Below, one piece after another: positions 1 through 12,073 of a stretch of DNA of 64,000 nucleotides. The stretch comes from Closterium sp. Naga37s-1 (lineage: Eukaryota > Streptophyta > Zygnematophyceae > Desmidiales > Closteriaceae): positions 1,688,501-1,752,500 of the forward strand of contig CANJKZ010000139.1 of the NCBI GenBank assembly GCA_947471745.1. Direction: 5' to 3'. The position numbers and the translations under genes are program-made. Under the pieces are notes generated by a model. That model saw nothing but the letters and a program-made list of their open reading frames with translations, was not told where the DNA came from and did no database searches. Position 1 is the stretch's first letter; the number at the start of each line of letters is the position of its first letter.

Positions 1-167
1 CCTGGGGAGGTTAGAGACAAGGAGACGGGAGTGCATGCTACGCAAACGCGGCAGGGAGGGTGACCAAGACGGTGGTGCGAGAGGAGATCCTGGTGTGTGA
101 GAACGCGACACGAGCAAAACGCAGCTAACTGACCCGACGCATACACCTGACCTGACGCAGCCACCTG
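1..167 (-). mobile_element. Copia family A, distal part of split element
   Basis: This stretch matches the minus-strand pre-integrase region of the Copia at 25.84-25.99 kb almost base for base. It is the left-hand piece of the Copia that resumes at 12074 on the far side of the chromovirus. The rest of the element, including its other LTR, lies before the window. It is a fossil interrupted by another element. Confidence 0.8.
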
Positions 168-534
168 TGAGAGTACGACGGCTTATGCCAGCTATGCTTG
201 CTTGCCTTTAATTTATTACGCTATCACTAGCTTAGGTTAATTTTATCATGCATAGATATGCTTGATCTCCTAGGTTAGGTGCATTCCTATCTGTTATTAT
301 AGTTATAGCACCGAACCAAGTTACGTGTACCGAACTCAAGCCTTTCGGTTGCCACCGGATTGCTTTCTACCGAGTTTGGGAAGGTTCTGTTCGGGACGCT
401 TCGCAACCCTCAGAACATTCGCGTAACACTTGGGTTACCTGCCTTGTGTCGAGACTGTATTTAGCCTCGTGTTGTACCCAGGTGGATCATTCAATTGAAA
501 CTCTCTTTTCTGAGCTCGATCCTAGATCCTTCCA
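168..534 (+). repeat. 5' LTR of chromovirus
   Basis: Begins TGAGAGTACGACGG and repeats at 11704. Internal landmarks shared by both copies include the run around TTATTATAGTTATAGCACC. A TGGTAATTAGAGCC primer-binding-like site follows at about 537, resembling initiator tRNA-Met sites. Confidence 0.9.
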
Positions 535-950
535 CTTGGTAATTAGAGCCTGTTTACACGCTAAGTTTTTCGACCACTAAAACATAGCTTTTAAAACCGC
601 GTTCAGGTACGTAAACCAGTTCCGCGCATTTTTTAACGTCCCCTTCGAACCGGTTTTCGAACACTCCTCAGGATTATTGTCGAAAAGGTCGGAATTTCGA
701 ACGTCGAATGGATTCGAATCTCTACGGCCCTCGGAATTTCGCCCAAAAACGTTGGAATTTGGAGCGTCGGATCGAATTTCTTCTCAACGGCCGAGATCGG
801 ACACAAATTTCTACTAAGGGAGATTTTCGCGACGTACAGAATCCGCGCTCGGCATTTCTACAGTCGATTCGACTCGCAGTAAGTCGACCAGCGCCTATAA
901 TTCATTTATTTTCGTCGCACATCTTCCTGTAAATCGCCAAATGGAGGAGA

Positions 951-1910
951 ATGGTTATAATTTCGTACGGAAAAGTTACGGAGTTACGCACCGACGTGGA
1001 CCAGACGGGAGCGGCACTCCAGCGAATAGAGGAGCTTCTCGCGAACCAGTCGGCAGCCGCCACTGCAGCAGCGAACGCAGCAGCGTATGCAGCAGCGTCG
1101 GCAGCAGCAGCAGCGACGACTCCGACACTTCACCCAGCAGCAGCCACAGTGAGTCTTGAGGCGGCACGTCCGAGGCTACCGGAGACATTCAATCCGAATA
1201 CGAGAGACACCGACGTCCTTCGATTCATTGCGACCCTCGAAATTTAGTTCGAGGCCGTTGGCTGTACGACCCCGACACATTTTCGGGCAGCTTTAATTTA
1301 ACGTTTCGAACCGATTAATTCGAGTTACATGGCGCAGCAGCAGATTTATCGGCATAAGCAATTTGGCAGTGTATTACAGTACACGGAGCAGACGGACAAC
1401 CTGTTCAACCGAATTACCGACCTGACCGAAGGGGAGAAAATCCAAGCGTATACTGAGGGGCTAAAAATGGAAATCCGCCGACAGGTGATTGCCGCGAACT
1501 ACAGCAACTACCGCGACATGGTGTGTGCAGCAAAAAGATTCGATGCAAGGACTCGAGGTCAACCCGAAACACGACGACACGTGCCGAACAGAACATTCGT
1601 CATGGAGCGATCGGCACCGTTACGACCGCCGACCCGATGGATATCGACAAGATCGAAGCGAAGCAGCCGCCGACAAAATATGAGAAGTGTGAATTTTGCG
1701 GCGCAGCAAGACATCGATTCTTGGCGTGTTGGAAAATGAAGAAGTCACGAGCGGAGCTGCAGAACAACAACAGTGCGGCACCCCCGAAGTAAAAAAACGG
1801 GAATCGCCAGTAGCCGCGGATCGACCTGGCGATCACGAAAAGATCCGGAAAAGGCGAAAAGGCGACGACGTGGCGACTTCGGAGATCATGATGGCGCGAA
1901 TTTAAAACGC
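951..1910 (+). pseudogene. Chromovirus gag remnant
   Basis: Gag (capsid/nucleocapsid) region of the chromovirus. An early Ala-rich segment (about 1040-1150) precedes the conserved capsid block (about 1329-1560, with NLFNRITDLTEGEKIQAY). A zinc-knuckle-like CEFCGAARHRFLAC lies near 1688-1735. Product would form the virus-like particle that packages element RNA. It is a broken fossil; nothing suggests host use. Confidence 0.75.
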
Positions 1911-4447
1911 CACGACCGGCCGGCAACAGGGGAAATCGCCGAGACAAATGGAGGCTCCGCGAAACAAGACTCTGCACCGACCGGGAAACTCCAGCCGAAC
2001 ACCCACGAAAGTAAGAATTCGTTAAAGTTATCCTATAAAGATACTTTAACTAATAATATTACTTCTCGTGGTTTTCAAAACTTTGAGAAATTCAGTGGAG
2101 ATTTAGAGGGTAAGAAAAATCCCTTCGAGATTATTCAGGTACCTGAGAAGTTGGGCAAACCACTCCGGAGCGTTGAAAAGGGTCGTGCGTTCCGAGGAGT
2201 TAATATTCTCTCCCCGCAGCACAGTGTTAAGGCTCCCCGTTGCCCACAGGTGAAGCCTACACAGCTGCAAAGGCTTAGGGGAAGGTTCCAGGCTCAGGAG
2301 AAGTTATACAAGCCTCGGATAAATCATTCTAACCCTACCTTGGTGAAAACTGATATTGAGTCAGCAGCTTCGGGCACTGGACCTAGGGGTGATATATTTG
2401 ATGTACCCTATGATCCTATAAGCAAGGCCATCTACGGCTACTCGGAGCGGCAACAACCACTACTGCTCGAGGTGATCTGCAAAGGACGACGCCTCCAGGC
2501 ACTGGTGGACAGCGGTACGTCCCACTCGGTGTGTGACCGCGGGACGTTGGAGAAAATTGGAGAACCTTCGGAGGAGACCAAGTTCACGGCAACGATGATG
2601 GACGGTACGAAACTTCCCATCCATGGCGAAGCATTACTGCAGCTGCGCATAGGGGCGCTAAGGTGGAAGCCGACGTTGCCGATCACGAACATCAATGGTT
2701 TAGATTTTATCTTGGGGCGTTTTTCCTTGAAGCGGTTCAACCCCGAGATCGATTGGGTCAATCGGAAGGCGTGCATCTACAACAACGGGAAAAGAGTGGA
2801 GCTGAGAAGCTGGACGGATACAGGGAACGTTCCTGAAACGACACTGGCACGGTTCGAATGGACGGTGAACGAGAGTAACACGGGTTACCTAGCACTGGTT
2901 ATGGCAGCAGCAGAGGAGGAGAAGCCGAACACAGAGCTACCTGCAGCAGTGAAGGAGGTGTTGGAGCAGTACAAAGACATCATGCCAGACGACCTACCTG
3001 CAGGAGTACCTCCAGCGCGAACCCACGAGCACGAGATCGTGGAGGAACCAGGTGCGAAACCCGTCTCACGTGCACCATACCGTCTTAGTCCGACTGAACT
3101 GACAGACATGAAGAAACAGATAGAGTATTTACTGGACAGACAACTGATCCGCCCATCCACCTCTCCCTACGGTGCACCAGTTCTCTTCACTCCTAAACCA
3201 GATGGAAGTTTAAGGATGTGTATCGACTACCGCGCACTGAACCAATAGACGGTAAAAAAAAAATATCCCATACCGCGCATAGACGATCTTCTAGACCAAT
3301 TGCGTAGTGCAACAGTATTCTCGAAGCTGGGCCTACGGTCGGGGTACTAGCAGATCAAGATGGCGGACAACTCGATCAACAAGACGGCGTTCCGTACCAG
3401 ATATGGCTCCTACGAATATCTAGTGATGCCGTTCGGACTCTGCAACGCACCAGCAACGTTCCAGGCGGAGATGAATCATATCCTAGGGCCCCTGTTGGAC
3501 GAATGCATGGTGGTGTACCTAGACGACATCCTGATCTACTCCAAAACTATGAAGGAGCACGTGGAGCATCTACGGAAAGTCTTCGAGATCCTGCGGGAGA
3601 ACAAGTTCTACGTGAAGCTGTCAAAGAGTGACTTCGCCCTGAAGAAGGTGCAGTTCCTCAGGCACATGGTGAGTGCCGAGGGCGTACACGTGGACCCGCG
3701 GAAGATCGAAGCCGTCAAGAAGTGGAAAGTACCGGAGAACGTGAAGGAGTTGCAGCAGTTCCTAGGCTTCGCCAACTACTACAACAGGTTGATGCCGCAG
3801 TACGCTAAGATAGCAGCGCGACTGACCAACCTACTAAAAAGGGATACGCCCTACAAATGGGATACTCCTCATCAGCAAGCCATAGAGCAGCTACAGACAG
3901 CACTGACCACACAGCACCAGTACTCATCTTACCGGATCCCGACAAAGACTACGTGGTGGAAGCAGACGCTAGTGACCAGGCAGTCGGAGCAGTACTGATG
4001 CAAGATCACGGACGCGGTTTGCAGCCCATCGCCTACCTCAGTAAGAAATTACACAGAGCAGAACTGAACTACCCCATCCATGACAAGGAAGCCTTAGCGA
4101 TAGTCATAGCCTTCAAGGCGTGGAGGTGTTACCTAGAGGGAGCCAAGACTACAGTCTACACCGATCACTGCAGTCTCAAATACCTAAAGTCGCAGCCCAC
4201 GCTCTCACGACGAAAGGTGCGGTGGGTGGACTTCCTGGAAACTCACTTCCACTACGACATCGTCTACAAGCCTGGGCTACACAACAAAGCAGACGCGTTG
4301 AGCCGCCCCGGTCATGTAGCAGGCATCCAGCTCGACGGGATGAACCCTCTGCTCAAGGGTCTATTCCAACATGGGTACTCCGTGGACACAGAGATTGCTA
4401 CGGCAGAGAAACAGAAGCTGTTACTGTCACAATGTAAAATCGACTAA
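1773..4447 (+). pseudogene. Chromovirus protease, reverse transcriptase, RNase H
   Basis: Pol region of the chromovirus. The aspartic protease signature LVDSGTSHSVC lies near 2500-2530. The RT N-terminal block (PYRLSPTE, IDYRALNQ) runs to about 3248. The RT palm continues with YLVMPFGLCNAPATFQ and the catalytic VVYLDDILIY (about 3510-3540). RNase H follows, with YLSKKLHRAELNY and the motif TVYTDHCSLKYL. The 3' end of the RNase H/integrase region is interrupted at 4425 by the nested Copia and resumes at 10351. The enzymes would copy and trim element RNA. The copy is broken. Confidence 0.9.
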
Positions 4448-4560
4448 AATAGAAAGCACAAACAAGATATATGCAAAACCTAACCCTAGTGCAAGTACAA
4501 AATAACACAAGGGAGAACACCTAGACTAGAACTACACAACTATAGAATTATAGTTTGACA
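4425..4560 (-). repeat. 3' LTR of nested Copia
   Basis: 136 bp, starts TGTCACAATG and ends TTTGACA; near-identical partner at 10214-10350. A run of C just inside (CACCCCCATAG on the plus strand, i.e. purine-rich on the coding strand) is the expected polypurine tract. Confidence 0.93.
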
Positions 4561-4776
4561 CACCCCCATAGTCTAGGTGACGGTAGTCCTGTAGAAACAA
4601 CAAGAGCAAGCAACGGTCACAAGGCCAGTCCACAAGAATAAGACAAATATCAGGGTGGGGCTTAAAGTCACCACACACTCCGAGAGCAAGCAAGGGGCCA
4701 CAAGGCCAGTCCACATGCAGGTATATAGCAAATATAAAGAGATGCAAGAGTACAAGACATGCAGGACAAGGCATCT

Positions 4777-5622
4777 CTACGTAAGCAAGTGCGGACGGGC
4801 AGGCACAAGGCCAAGCTGGGTGCAGAAACGCTGGTGGTCACAAGGCGGCAACGCCTTGGTGAAGATATCTGCCGTGTTGGTCTCAGAGACAACACGTCGA
4901 ACGAGTGCCTGGCCACGCTGCTGCAACTCACGCAGAAGGAAGTAACGAAGATGGATGTGCTTCGCCTTCCCAACCAGTCGGGGCTCCTCACACAACAGGA
5001 CAGCAGACCTGTTGTCGGCGAACAAGACTGGGGGAGAGCGAGGTCGCTCACCAAGGTCGGTAAGAAGGAAAGACAGCCAGCGAAGCTCCTGAGCGGCCAT
5101 GGCCGCAGCGTACACCTCTGCCTCACAGCTGGAACTGGCAACGGACGACGCCCGAGTCGACCGCCATGAAACAACACCTGTCCCGAGGCTAAAGGAGTAA
5201 CCCTGTGTAGACCGACGCGTCTCCGCGTCGTCGGCCCACGACGAATCTGAGTACAAGCCTCTTGCCACGTAGCGCGCCTTGAACACCGGTGGTGCTCCTG
5301 GCGGCCGCTTCACCTTGTAGAGCCATCGGCCACTGACGACGTTCGTCCCAGGTGGTGGGACTGCGTCGACGAAAGTGCCTGTGGACCTATAAGATGCCAT
5401 CTCTGCCTCCTCAGCTGCTATCCAGTACGAGGCCCAAGGTCCCGAGACCGCCTCAGCGTGATTGCGAGGGATCGGGATGTCAAGAGCGTCTGGATCCCCC
5501 TCAGGGGTAAGCAGCATGGCGCAGAGATGAGGAACAACGGCCGCAAGGAAACCAAGCTCAAACTGCCTGTCCTCTAGGAAAGACAGGAGCACCCCCAGAG
5601 GACGGAGAACGAGCAGGGCCAC
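4777..5622 (-). pseudogene. Copia RT-start scrap plus RNase H
   Basis: Minus-strand open frame. Its C-terminal part is a Copia RNase H with the hallmark SVASSSCEAEVYAAAMAAQE, a DNRSAVLL block and the terminal ADIFTKALPPCDH. Its N-terminal part has the linker/RT-start signature RWLYKVKRPPG and KARYVARG. RNase H would degrade the RNA strand during reverse transcription. Part of a broken element. Confidence 0.85.
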
Positions 5623-6109
5623 TCACCAAGTGAGCGGCGTAGTCAAGGCGGTGGGAAGAGGCAAAGCCAGCGACAGTGGTAACAAGTGCTGAGACAGACG
5701 ACAGGGGTGCAGTCGGGTGAGTGACCAACGCGGACAAAACACGGGAGACGACAGGACGGGAGGCACGGAGGTAGTCGGACAACGGGTCGTGAAGCACAAT
5801 GAGGGACGACTCAGGAGGCTGTGGAAGGACTGGAGGAGGTGGAACACGAGAGCGGAGAACAAGGAGAAACGGGCCGTCTGCACGGTAACGAGACCGACGG
5901 GGCTCTGGAGACACAGCACGACTGAGGGGAGAACGACGAGTCCACTGGGACGAGGAAAGGGACTGGACGGGGGGAACAGGAGGGGGCGGTAGGGGACCAC
6001 GAACCAAGCGTGCAGGTGCTGGGTCGGGCAGGTCGCCCAGACGCAGTCGCTGCTGCTCCGCCTCCTCTGGCGTCTGCTGCGACAGTACCTGTCCCTGCTG
6101 CTGCTCCTG

Positions 6110-6545
6110 TGGCTCCTCCCCTGCCCTCTCCTGCTGCGGCTGCAGCTGCATCCGCTGCTGCGACCGAGACTCCTGCACGACCCTCTCCTGCTGCGGCTGC
6201 AGCTGCACCCACTGTTGCGACCGGGACTCCTGCACGACCCTCTCCTGCTGCGGCTGCAGCTGCACCCGCTGCTGCGACCGGGACTCCTGCACGACCCTCT
6301 CCTGCGGCGGCCGTGACTCCTCCTCTACTCTCTCCTGCTGTGTCTGCAACTGCACCTGCTGCTGCAAATGGGACTCCTGCTCTACCGTCTCCTGGTGCGG
6401 CTGTGACTCCTCCTCTACTCTCTCCTGCTGCGACTGCAACTGCACCCGCTGCTGCACTCGTGACTCCTCCTCTACTCTCTCCTGCTGCGGCTGCAACTGC
6501 ACCTGCTGCTGCAGTCGTGACAACTCCTCTGCTCTCTCCTGCTGC
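6110..6545 (-). repeat. 57-bp in-frame repeat, Gln/Glu-rich linker of Copia pol
   Basis: About seven degenerate copies of a 57-bp (19-residue) unit. On the minus strand they encode variants of SRSQQRVQLQPQQERVVQE, inside the 5558-6523 frame that links integrase to RT. The unit is a multiple of three, so copy-number change keeps the frame. The peptide is heptad-like and rich in Gln, Glu and Arg, suggesting a coiled coil. This linker is normally short and unrepeated in Copia elements. Confidence 0.8.
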
Positions 6546-6698
6546 TGCTGTGACTCCTCCTTACTCTCTCCTGCTGCTGCGACTGAGACTGCTCCTGCTG
6601 CTGCTGCTGTGCCCTCTCAAACCGCTCACGCTCCTCCCTCTCCAACCGGAGGAGACGCTGCTCACGGGTCAGGAAACGTACAGTGCGCAGTGTAGGCG

Positions 6699-8935
6699 TC
6701 ACAGTGCCAGTGCCTCCAACTCCAGCACCCCCAGAACCAGCACCTCCACCACCAACACCCCCGGGGCCTCGAGTACCTCCCGCAGGAACACCCGCAGGTT
6801 CCGCAGCAACCGGCCGCAGAGAAGAACGAGGAGGAAACTGCGGGACGGACGGGAAGCCAGGGGGTGACGCGGGGCGAGGCCGCCGACTCGAGGCTGCCGT
6901 GTCCTCCACGCCCACAACCCCTGCACCCTCCGAAACTGCACCTCCCGCACCCCCACACACGATAGGAACTGGACGCTGCGGGGGGGACGACTGTGGAGTG
7001 ACGTGCGACACACCTGACGGGGCAGGACGCGAAGGGGGGGGGGGCTACCGGGGCGACTGGGGGGGGCTCAAGGGTGAGGAACAGCGGGGGGGAAAAGACC
7101 TCAGTACCTCGGTGGGGGCGACTCCTATAGTAACAGACAGACTCGTCGAACGTGACGTCCTGAGAAGCGAAGAACTGGTAGGTGACCGGGTCGTAGAACA
7201 CCCAGCCGAAGGCGTCCAAAGGGAAGCCAAGAAAGACGCAGGCACGAGTGCGCGGAGACAACTTGTTCGCGCCAGGGGCGCGAACGTGAGCCAGAGAACC
7301 CCAGACACGGAAGTCAGCTGCTACGCCCGGAGAACCTGTCCAAAGGGAGACCGGCGTCACCCGTGGCCATGCGTCACTGGGCCACAGGTTCAGCTGGTGC
7401 ACTGCGTAGCGGACTGCCTGAGGCTACAAGAACTGAGGGGCACCGGCATGGCACATGGAGGTCCGGGCCACCTCCATGACCAGGCCGATGCGTCGCTCGG
7501 CTACCCCGTTCTGCTGCGGCGAGGCTGGTAGCGTGTAAGACTGGGTGATCCCCCGACCCTGACAAAACGTCTCCCGGCGAGTGGACGAAAACTCACCACC
7601 ACGGTCCGAGTGTAGGCGAAGCCCACACAGGCCCTGGACGCCACCCCACGCTAGTAGCCACGGCTCGAGGACGGTAGGCACGTCGGCCTTCCGTCGCAAG
7701 GGGAAAACCGTGGTGTAGCGGGAGTAGTCGTCCACCACAATCAGGAAGTAGCGCTCCTGACGTGGCCCAAGGACCGGGGAGGGGCCCCAGACGTCCAAGT
7801 GCAGGGTCTGGAAGGGAGCCGTGGTGGGGGGGAACGAGGAGGAGTGAGGGGCAGCGCGCTGCCGACCCTCGACGCAAGGAGTGCACAGCGGCGCAGGCGA
7901 GCGGGGAAGCGGTGCAAGCGACTCTGGGAGACCTGAGACCAGATGGTAATGTGCCATCCTACTGAGACGCGGGAACGACGGGTGACCTAGACGGTGGTGC
8001 CAAAGGATCGACGGGTGGGTGAGGGACCGACAGTCACACGACACAGCAGCTACCTGACCTGACCTGACTTGACCTGACCAAGTATGGTGGGACCTAGTGT
8101 GTAGCGAGTACAGACCAGAGCCCGGCTCCCTGTGAAAAGTGGCCAGAGGGGCCCCAGTGGTACCGACTGTGCAGGAGGCAACAGGCTCGTCGACTAGGAA
8201 AGTAGTGACTACACCTAGGTCGTGGAGGTGACTGACACCCACCAGGTTCCTGGAGAACGAGGGGGTGTAGTAACCTGTGAGGAACCCAGAAGGAGCCGCC
8301 GAACACGGGAGAGTGGTGGTGCTGCGGGCAACTACATGTCCCACAGAGGGGTCAGCCAGGGCGACAGTGACTGGAGTGCGCAGTGGTGTGAGGGCAGTAC
8401 AGTCGCGAAAGAAACAGCTGGACGCTCCAGAGTCTAGGGTGAAGGAAAGCTGTGCAGTCTGTGAGGTCGCACCCGAACCAGCTGAAAAGGCTGGTGCTAG
8501 ACTAGTGGTAGCTGCAGCTCCTACACAAAGACCCTCAGAGGTGCCTGGACTGGAAACAACACACGCACCAAGACTGGAAACACAGGTCTCTACTCGTGCA
8601 GCCGGGAACGGTCCTACACCAGGTAGGTGAGACTCAACTGGTGCAGCAGTGCGCTGGCGAAGTCGCGAGGGCCAGTGCGGTGTAATAGCGTGAGGACCAA
8701 AACGCTCACGGTGGAGGTCGTCGAGTCGACGGTAGCAGCTGGACGCAGAGTGATCAGGACTCCAGCAGGTAGTGCCAGCACCAGGGCCTGTCAGGGCCCG
8801 GTACCCGCAGGGGCCGACGTCTCGCCCACTGCTAGCTGAGCCACTGCTGGGGGCTCCACACTTTGGACCCGCAGGTCCCCATTGCCGGGAGTGCTGCGGC
8901 TGGCCCTGCTGCTGTAGAACTCTAGTACACGCCAT
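6699..8935 (-). pseudogene. Copia zinc knuckle, protease, pre-integrase, integrase
   Basis: Minus-strand polyprotein portion. From its N-terminal end it shows a CCHC-like zone, the protease motif FTLDSGASSCFFRD, the pre-integrase HHRLGHPSFPRL, the zinc-binding CTPCVEGRQRAAPH, and the integrase core with HLDVWGPSP, VVDDYSRYTTVF, RLHSDRGGEFSS and SPQQNGVAERRIG. It would process the polyprotein and insert element cDNA. It ends in a low-complexity Ser/Pro/Gly region. Part of a broken element. Confidence 0.88.
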
Positions 8936-8949
8936 GTGAGTAGCTAGAA

Positions 8950-10200
8950 ACAGGGGTGGTTCTGGCAGGTGGGCCTAAACTGCTGCTGGCGGTAGGCTAT
9001 GCTGCTGCTGGTTCCGCTGGGGGCAGCCTAAACTGCTGCTGGTTTTGCTGGGGGCAGCCTAAGCTGCTGCTGGTGCGCTGGGGGCAGCCTATGCTGCTGC
9101 TGGTTCTGCTGGGGGCAGCCTAAGTTGCTGTTGGTGCGCTAGCGGTAGCCTAAACTGTTGCTGGAGCGCCGACGATAGCCTAAGCTGCTGCTCGGGCGCT
9201 GGGGGCAGCCTATGCTGCTGCTGGTTCTGCCGGGGGCAGCCTAAGCTGCTGATGGTGCGCTGGCGGTAGCCTAAGCTGCTGCTCGAGCGCTGGGGCAGCC
9301 TATGCCGCTTCTGGGTTTGCTGGGGGCAGCCTAAACTGCTGCTACTGGTGCTGCTGGTGGCGGGTTTCAGCTCTTGAGGCGGAGGATTCAGGTCGTGGGG
9401 GGCAGCTCTGACTAGTACAGGTGGGGCAGCGGGTGCGGTTCTGTGCGGTTCTATGCAGTTCAGTGCGGTTCTGTGCGGTTCTGTCCGTTTCTGTGCGGTT
9501 CTGCGCGGTGGAGAGTACTGGGTGGGACGGATGATTCTGGGTGAGGTGACTGGAACAGCGGGTGGGGTTGCAGATATGGCTGGGGCGGCGGGCTACAGGT
9601 CTGGGGCGGCTGTTACCAGGTGGGGCGGTTAAAACAGCGGGCTTCAGTTGCTGGGGCGGCCGATTTCTGGTGTGGCAGCGGTTTTCTGCTCATGGGGCGG
9701 CAGATCGCGGGTGAGGCGACGGCTAACAGATCGGGCGGGGGGTAAGGCAGCAGGTGGGGCCGCGTCTAACGGGTGGGGCGGCGGTTACGACGGTGGGGAA
9801 CTGGTGGGGCGACGGGTCGCTCGTGCGCGCGGCTGCTGCTGTGCGTGCGTGCGACTAACGACGGGGCCGCGGGGCCCGCTAACGAAGGGGCCTCGGGGCC
9901 CACGAACGAAGGGCCGCGGGGCCCGCTAACGAAAGGCCGCGGGGCCCGCTAACGAAGGGCCGCGGGGCCCGTTAACTAACAGCCGCGACGGGTGACGGGC
10001 GACGGGAAAAAAAAGGGAAAACGGCCGCGATCGACGGGGGGAAACGGGCGACGGGCGACTGGCGACGGGGGGGGGGGGTGTCTACGGTCGACGGGGCCTA
10101 AGGTAAGCGCGCTACGGGCGGTCTAGGGTGGGGCGCGACTAGGTGGGCCCATGATAGTCGAGTGATTTTTCCTAAGGGGAAAATCTCGCTAGGGTTAACC
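8950..10200 (-). repeat. Copia 5' leader: GC-rich tandem and simple repeats
   Basis: Between the coding start of the nested Copia and its right LTR. 8960-9350 holds imperfect repeats built on GGGGGCAGCCTAAGCTGCTG, with half-units of about 29-30 bp. 9440-9500 repeats GGTTCTGTGC. 9840-9970 repeats CCGCGGGGCCCGCTAACGAA. No credible gene in either strand; the open frames here are composition artefacts. Confidence 0.7.
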
Positions 10201-10202
10201 TA

Positions 10203-10213
10203 GCTCTATACCA
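10203..10213 (-). other. Primer-binding site of nested Copia
   Basis: On the minus strand TGGTATAGAGC, one base short of the canonical TGGTATCAGAGC that pairs with the initiator tRNA-Met 3' end, immediately inside the right LTR. Confidence 0.75.
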
Positions 10214-10350
10214 TGTCACAATGTAAAATTGACTAAAATAGTAAGTACAAACAAGATATATGCAAAGCCTAACCCTAGTGCAAGTACAAACTAACACAAG
10301 GGAGAACACCTAGACTAGAACTACACAAACTATAGAATTATAGTTTGACA
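10214..10350 (-). repeat. 5' LTR of nested Copia
   Basis: 137 bp, TGTCACAATG...TTTGACA, followed by the GTTAC target duplication. Matches 4425-4560. Confidence 0.93.
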
Positions 10351-10355
10351 GTTAC

Positions 10356-11691
10356 AGTGGGAGAAAAACTTAGCTGTAAGGAAGAGTTCAGGGAAGATTT
10401 GGGTACCGAACAATGCCCCGCTCCAACAAATTCTGCTGGAGGAGTTTCACGACGTACAGTACGCGGGACATTTCGGGAGCAACAAGACGTTAGCAGGGAT
10501 AGCGAAGTATTACTACTGGCCCGGGATGGCAGCAGACGTGCAGCAGTTCGTCACCTCATGCGACACGTGCCAGCGGATGAAGAGTAGCAAGCAGAAAAAA
10601 GCAGGGTTACTTCGGCCTCTACTTGTACCGGAGCAGCCATGGCAAGTCGTTAGCCTCGACTTCATCACGGAACTTCCTTCGACCTCACGAGGGCATGACG
10701 CTATACTCGTGGTGATCGACAAGTTCTCTAAAATGGGCTAGCTGAAGCAACTGCTCGCCTCTTCTTCGACCGCATCATCACCATCCACGGCATCCCTGCT
10801 ACACTCATCTCAGACAGAGACCCCCAATTTACGAGTAAGTTCTGGAAGGAGCTCATGGGATTGTTGGGGACAAAGCTTGCAATGTCTTCAGCGTACCACC
10901 CCCAGACTGACGGACAGACAGAGCGACTCAATCAGGTGGTTGAACAGTTACTGCGCACAGCTTGCAAAGACGACGTCAGCCACTGGGATCAACAGTTACC
11001 GACCCTAGAGTTCGCTTACAACAACGCGTCACATGCGGCCACAGGGAAATCTCCTTTCTTCCTGTGCTACGGACGGGAACCACTTACACCACAACAGCCA
11101 ACCACACCGGCACACGTCCAAGCCGCACATGACTTCGTCACCACCATGCAGCAACTATGGGAGAAGACTCAGCGACGCCTCACCACGATGCAGAACTCCC
11201 AGAAGCAGTATGCCGATCGCCAGCGACGTGATCACTCAGTAGCATTCGGAGATCAGGTGCTCCTCGACACGCGCAACTTGAACCTGTCTCACATACCATC
11301 CAAGCTCCGGCCTCGCTTCTGTGGTCCCTTCCACGTTGAGGCACATGTGACACCAGTAACATTCCGCTTGCGCTTACCTACTACGTGGAAGCTTCACAAT
11401 GCTTTCCATGTTCAGCTACTGAAGCCCTACAAGGACCCCAACCAACAGTTCCAGGGGCGGCAGCTACCGCCACCACCACCTGTTCTCATACAGGATGAAC
11501 CAGAGTACGAAGTGAAGCGCGTTCTCACTCATCGGCGCCGCGGCGGCAAGACCCTCGAGTTCCTGATACGCTGGAAGGCATACGACCCATCGGAGGACAG
11601 TTGGGTTGCAGAAGCTGACATGAGCAACGCACGCCGTGCTCTCAAGGACTATCTTGTCAAGCAGGGTGTTGCTCACGCCACCCAGCTTTGA
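10356..11691 (+). pseudogene. Chromovirus integrase with chromodomain
   Basis: Continuation of the chromovirus pol after the nested Copia. It shows the zinc-binding end CDTCQRMKSSKQ, the integrase core with PWQVVSLDFITELP and SAYHPQTDGQTERLNQ, then GPFHVEAHVTPVTFRL and LHNAFHVQLLKPY. A C-terminal chromodomain (about 11505-11640) carries YEVKRVLTHRR, FLIRWKAY and EDSWV, which places the element among chromoviruses. Chromodomains in this family steer insertion to marked chromatin. A purine run (AGGGGGGGACG) sits next to the 3' LTR. Broken element. Confidence 0.9.
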
Positions 11692-11703
11692 GGGGGGGAC
11701 GCG

Positions 11704-12073
11704 TGAGAGTACGACGGCTTATGCCAGCTATGCTTGCTTGCCTTTACTTTATTACGCTATCACTAGCTTAGGTTTATTTTATCATGCATAGATATGCTTG
11801 ATTTCCTAGGTTAGCTGCATTCCTATATGTTATTATAGTTATAGCACCGAACCAGGTTACGTGTACCGAACTCAAGCCTTTCGGTTGCCACCGAATTGCT
11901 TTCTACCGAGTTCGGGAAGGTTCTGTTCGGGACGCTTCGCGGCCCCTCAGAACATTCGCGTAACACTTGGGTTACCTGCCTAGTGTCGAAACTATATATA
12001 GCCTCGTGTTGTACCCAGGTGGATCATTCAATTCAAACACTCTTTTCTGAGCTCGATCCTAGATCCTCACACC
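11704..12073 (+). repeat. 3' LTR of chromovirus
   Basis: About 370 bp, matches 168-534 with roughly 95% identity by eye. It is followed by ACTTG, the counterpart of ACCTG before the 5' LTR. The exact last base is uncertain by a few positions. Confidence 0.88.

Larger units (their letters stand above)
4425..10350 (-). mobile_element. Copia element nested in chromovirus, broken
   Basis: Minus-strand Ty1/copia element with LTRs at 4425-4560 and 10214-10350, both TG...CA, differing at about five positions plus one indel. It is flanked by a perfect 5-bp target duplication GTTAC (4420-4424 and 10351-10355), so its boundaries are secure and it is younger than the chromovirus. A primer-binding site close to the initiator tRNA-Met type sits beside the right LTR. 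Visible parts on the minus strand are a zinc-knuckle region, protease, pre-integrase, integrase, a Gln/Glu-rich linker and RNase H. It looks broken in several places and non-autonomous. Confidence 0.92.
168..12073 (+). mobile_element. Ty3/gypsy chromovirus, nearly full length, broken
   Basis: A plus-strand LTR retrotransposon with two LTRs of about 367-370 bp that are roughly 95% identical by eye. In order it shows: primer-binding-like site, gag with an Ala-rich stretch and one zinc knuckle, aspartic protease, reverse transcriptase, RNase H, integrase and a C-terminal chromodomain, then a purine-rich tract just before the 3' LTR. It sits in Copia family A with a flanking ACCTG/ACTTG duplication (163-167 and about 12074-12078). 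A separate Copia (4425-10350) is nested in it. The coding region has several breaks. The LTR difference suggests an old but not ancient insertion. Confidence 0.9.

Noticed and set aside
6010-6867. Plus-strand 285-codon Ala/Pro-rich frame
   Set aside because: It is the antisense of the Copia Gln/Glu repeat and linker; composition alone keeps it open.
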